Shown here in pieces: positions 61,491-64,000 of a stretch of 64,000 nt of DNA. A program made the position numbers and the translations under genes. Position 1 is the stretch's first letter; each line of letters opens with the position of its first letter. The DNA is from Massilia timonae CCUG 45783 (GTDB lineage Bacteria; Pseudomonadota; Gammaproteobacteria; Burkholderiales; Burkholderiaceae_D), in the NCBI RefSeq assembly GCF_000315425.1, contig NZ_JH992924.1, forward strand, positions 1,070,971-1,134,970. The letters are read 5' to 3'. The notes under the pieces are model-generated. The model made no database searches and was not told the DNA's origin. It saw only the letters and a list, made by a program, of their open reading frames with translations.

Positions 61491-62255
61491 TCAGGCCTTG
61501 GGCGAGGTGGGCAAGTCCTTGGCGACGGTGACCGGGGTGCCGGTCGCTTCCAGCGGCGCCACGAAGTTCACCAGGCGCAGCGCCAGGTCGCCGCGCTTGC
61601 CCTGGTTGGGGTCGAATTCATAGGAGGTGACCGAGCAGTTGGGCACGTCGCCGGCGCGGTCGAAATCCAGGATCTGCGCCTCGTTCAGGTGCTCGAACAG
61701 GTAGCGGAAGCAATTCACGGTGACCTGGTGCGCGACGATCAGCACGCGCTCGCCGCAAAAGTCGCGCTCGAGCGTGTCCATCACGCTGCGCAGGCGCAGG
61801 ATGACGTCGCACCAGCTTTCGCCGCCCGGCGGGCGGAAATAGAACTTGCCGACGTGGTGGCGTTGTTCGTAAAGGTCGGGGAAGTGGTGGGCGATGCCGT
61901 GCGTGGTGAGACGGTCGAGCACACCGAATTCTTTCTCGCGCAGGCGCTCGTCGGACCGCACGCACAACAGCTCGTCGCGCTCCAGGCGCTGCATCAGGAT
62001 GTTGGCGGTCTCGGTCGCGCGGACGTAGGGCGAATGCAGCACCACGTTGGGACGCTGGTGCGGCGGCAGGGCGGCGAACCAGGCGCCCAGGGCTTCGGAC
62101 TGGCGCTCGCCGAGGTCGGACAGCGGCACGTCGACGTCGCGGTCGGCGATGTCGATGCGGTGCCCGGCGGCGGCTTCTGCCAGGTCACGCGCGACGTTGC
62201 CCGCGCTTTGTCCATGCCTGACCAGCCAGATCTCCTGTGGCCATTTCTGCTCCAT
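61491..62255 (-). CDS. Histidine phosphatase superfamily protein (phosphoglycerate-mutase-like)
   Basis: A 254-residue branch-1 histidine phosphatase. The phospho-acceptor motif VRHGQSAGN contains Arg13, His14 and Gly15. GGESWCDV holds the proton-donor Glu, and LIVAHQVTVNCF the second His. The substrate is unknown; members act on phosphosugars, nucleotides and proteins. The ATG at 62255 is chosen because it begins the conserved EQKWPQEIWLVRHG; an in-frame ATG at 62279 is possible. Upstream of, and probably transcribed with, the NAD(P)H-hydrate dehydratase gene. Confidence 0.88.
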   Translation of the reverse strand: MEQKWPQEIWLVRHGQSAGNVARDLAEAAAGHRIDIADRDVDVPLSDLGERQSEALGAWFAALPPHQRPNVVLHSPYVRATETANILMQRLERDELLCVRSDERLREKEFGVLDRLTTHGIAHHFPDLYEQRHHVGKFYFRPPGGESWCDVILRLRSVMDTLERDFCGERVLIVAHQVTVNCFRYLFEHLNEAQILDFDRAGDVPNCSVTSYEFDPNQGKRGDLALRLVNFVAPLEATGTPVTVAKDLPTSPKA

Positions 62256-62351
62256 CGCCGTCCGCCGAAAAGTTAACATGGCGTCATCATGACGGATTCG
62301 GCAAGGCGTCAGCGCACGATTGCTGCCGCCCGCGGCGATGTTTACGCGTGC

Positions 62352-63752
62352 TTACACGGCTTGTTCCTCGCCGTCGAGGTTGACGTCGGCATCGTCCTGG
62401 AACACCCGCATATCGGTCTGGCCCAGCACCCGGCTGGTGACGCTGCCGGCCGCGATCGAACCGCTGACGTTCAGCGCCGTGCGGCCCATGTCGATCAGCG
62501 GCTCCACCGAGATCAGGAGGCCCGCCAGCGCCACCGGCAAGTCCATCGCCGACAGCACGATCAGGGCCGCGAAGGTGGCGCCGCCGCCGACGCCGGCCAC
62601 GCCGATCGAGCCGAAGGCGACGATCGCCAGCAGAGGTAAAAGGAAAGCAACGGTGAACGGATCGATGCCGACCGTCGGCGCGATCATCACCGCCAGCATC
62701 GCCGGATAGATGCCGGCGCAGCCATTCTGGCCGATGGTGGCGCCGAACGAGGCGGCGAAATTGGCCGTGCCTTCCGGCGTGCCCAGGCGCGCGGTCTGGG
62801 TCGCCACGCTCATCGGGATCGAGCCGGCGCTGGTGCGCGAGGTGAAGGCGAACACCAGCACCGGGAAGATCTTCTTCAGGTAGCGCAGCGGATTGAGTCC
62901 GACGCCGGCCACCATCGCCAGGTGCACGCAGAACATCAACGCCAGCGCCGCATACGAGGCGACCACGAAGTTGAGCAGGCCCAGGATGTCCTGCAGGCTC
63001 GAACCGGCCACCATCTTGGCCATCAGCGCGAACACGCCGAACGGGGTCAGGCGCAGCACCAGGGTCACCATCCGCATCACGATCACGTGGGCCACGTGCA
63101 CGAAGCCGCTGAAGGACTGGAACACTTCCGGCTTCTTGCCGGCGATGCCGACGGCCGAGATGCCGATGAAGACCGCGAACACCACCACCGCGATGGTCGA
63201 GGTCTTGCGCGCGCCCGTCATGTCGAGGAAGGGATTGGCCGGGATGAAGGACAGCAGCAGCGACGGCAGCGACAGTTGCTGCGCCGTGGCCAGGTTGCCC
63301 TGCAGGTATTCGCCGCGCGCGACTTCGGCGCTCGACGCGGTCAGGCCCACGGCCGACAGGCCGAACAGCTTGGCCATCGCGATGCCGATGCAGGCCGCGA
63401 CCACGGTCGTGACGAGCAGGATGCCGATGGTCAGGGTGCTGATCTTGCCGAGCGACGCCGCGTCGCGCAGCTTGAGGATGGCCTGCACGATCGAGACCAT
63501 GATCAGTGGGATGACGATCATCTGCAGCAACTTGACGTAGCCGCTGCCGATGACGTCGAGCCAGGCATTGGTGGCCACGATGTCGCTCGCGCCGGCGCCG
63601 TACACGGCCTGCAGGCCGGCGCCGAACACGACGCCCAGCCCGAGGCCGGCGAACACGCGCTTGGTGAACGAGGCGTGGCGGGCCTGCATGCCATACAGGA
63701 GTGCGCAGATGGCCAGGGCGAGGGCCAGGTTCAGGAGGACGGGGAAGGTCAT
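62352..63752 (-). CDS. tcyP: L-cystine / dicarboxylate:cation symporter (TcyP type)
   Basis: A 466-residue DAACS-family symporter with about eight transmembrane segments. The hairpin FTSRTSAGSIPMSVATQTA and the GTPEGTANFAASFGATIGQNGCAG segment match the TcyP/YdjN cystine importers rather than glutamate or C4-dicarboxylate carriers. ISVEPLIDMGRTALNVSGSI is the second conserved hairpin. It probably imports cystine with sodium or protons. ATG at 63752; a separate frame with Arg-rich sequence over the same DNA is a shadow. It lies 96 bp upstream of the phosphatase gene, with no clear terminator between. Confidence 0.88.
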   Translation of the reverse strand: MTFPVLLNLALALAICALLYGMQARHASFTKRVFAGLGLGVVFGAGLQAVYGAGASDIVATNAWLDVIGSGYVKLLQMIVIPLIMVSIVQAILKLRDAASLGKISTLTIGILLVTTVVAACIGIAMAKLFGLSAVGLTASSAEVARGEYLQGNLATAQQLSLPSLLLSFIPANPFLDMTGARKTSTIAVVVFAVFIGISAVGIAGKKPEVFQSFSGFVHVAHVIVMRMVTLVLRLTPFGVFALMAKMVAGSSLQDILGLLNFVVASYAALALMFCVHLAMVAGVGLNPLRYLKKIFPVLVFAFTSRTSAGSIPMSVATQTARLGTPEGTANFAASFGATIGQNGCAGIYPAMLAVMIAPTVGIDPFTVAFLLPLLAIVAFGSIGVAGVGGGATFAALIVLSAMDLPVALAGLLISVEPLIDMGRTALNVSGSIAAGSVTSRVLGQTDMRVFQDDADVNLDGEEQAV

Positions 63753-64000
63753 AACACTCTGGTTGAAGCAAGGAATCGCGCCATTCTATCGGCAAAGTTG
63801 CCTTGACGTAGTGTTAATGTCACCTTTGCTTATGCGCTCAGAGCATATTGACGGAGGAATATCGTGCGGTCGCGCCAGATGTGTGTATCTGTTGCTGCAC
63901 TGCGACGGAAGATAAGTCATAACGCAAGGAAATACTCAATGCTTCCCATAAAGGGAACAATGTTTCTATAATCCAATGGATACCACATTTTTTTATCCAT
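63753..64000. other. AT-rich region upstream of the symporter gene
   Basis: The last 248 bases are AT-rich, especially from 63900 to the window edge. They should hold the leftward promoter of the cystine symporter. I find no complete open frame or repeat. Confidence 0.4.

Overview
The window is high-GC DNA with densely packed genes. Its house-keeping content is murB, argG, argF, rsgA, orn, a pterin dehydratase and a Ste24-type protease in an ATGA-coupled chain. Together with c-di-GMP proteins, large hybrid kinases and a B3-type metallo-beta-lactamase domain, this suggests a beta-proteobacterium of the Oxalobacteraceae, probably Massilia/Telluria-like. That assignment is inference from gene content; no rRNA or tRNA gene is visible.

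Layout. 1-7.3 kb: the start of a membrane protein gene that runs off the window edge, a DHH phosphoesterase, a PAS-GGDEF-EAL protein with a degenerate EAL domain, and fdhD coupled to a YdeP-type formate dehydrogenase. 7.4-14.1 kb: a periplasmic catalase behind an AT-rich promoter, a secreted alpha/beta hydrolase, a nitronate-monooxygenase-like protein, YajQ, MurB and an SDR. 14.1-17.9 kb: an inducible beta-lactamase operon. It encodes a BlaI repressor, a BlaR1-like M56 protease whose sensor is a class D domain, and one secreted protein that joins a complete subclass B3 metallo-beta-lactamase to a complete class D (OXA) serine beta-lactamase. This is the most unusual system in the window.

17.9-28.6 kb: a divergent catabolic locus. 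Leftward run an XRE-cupin regulator, a DapA-like lyase/deaminase and a three-subunit FAD/[2Fe-2S] amino-acid dehydrogenase of the D-hydroxyproline dehydrogenase/HcnABC type. Rightward run a DUF3311 protein, a sodium:solute symporter, a VOC protein, a RidA-family protein, an OprB-type porin and a type-B carboxylesterase. Uptake, oxidation and deamination of a proline-derived amino acid is the likeliest role. 28.6-34.6 kb: YkgJ, argG, argF, rsgA, pterin dehydratase, M48 protease and orn. 34.6-38.3 kb: a hybrid histidine kinase and a secreted GH43 glycosidase.

38.3-41.6 kb: a visibly AT-richer island with a secreted caspase-like peptidase translationally coupled to a secreted DUF1353 protein, flanked by sequence with no convincing gene. 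41.6-50.7 kb: an HPP/CBS membrane protein, a SEC-C protein, an HSL-type esterase, SrkA kinase, an 802-residue Ala/Glu-rich coiled-coil protein, a small membrane-anchored protein, a DUF475/TerC-like protein and a DUF212 protein. 50.9-59.7 kb: an RND efflux pair (adaptor and pump) and a 1394-residue hybrid kinase with two complete kinase cores and two receivers. 59.7-64 kb: a Thr/Gly-repeat lipoprotein, NAD(P)H-hydrate dehydratase, a histidine phosphatase and a TcyP-type cystine symporter.

No CRISPR array, intact insertion sequence, tRNA or rRNA was found. All domain calls come from reading motifs by eye; no database search was run.
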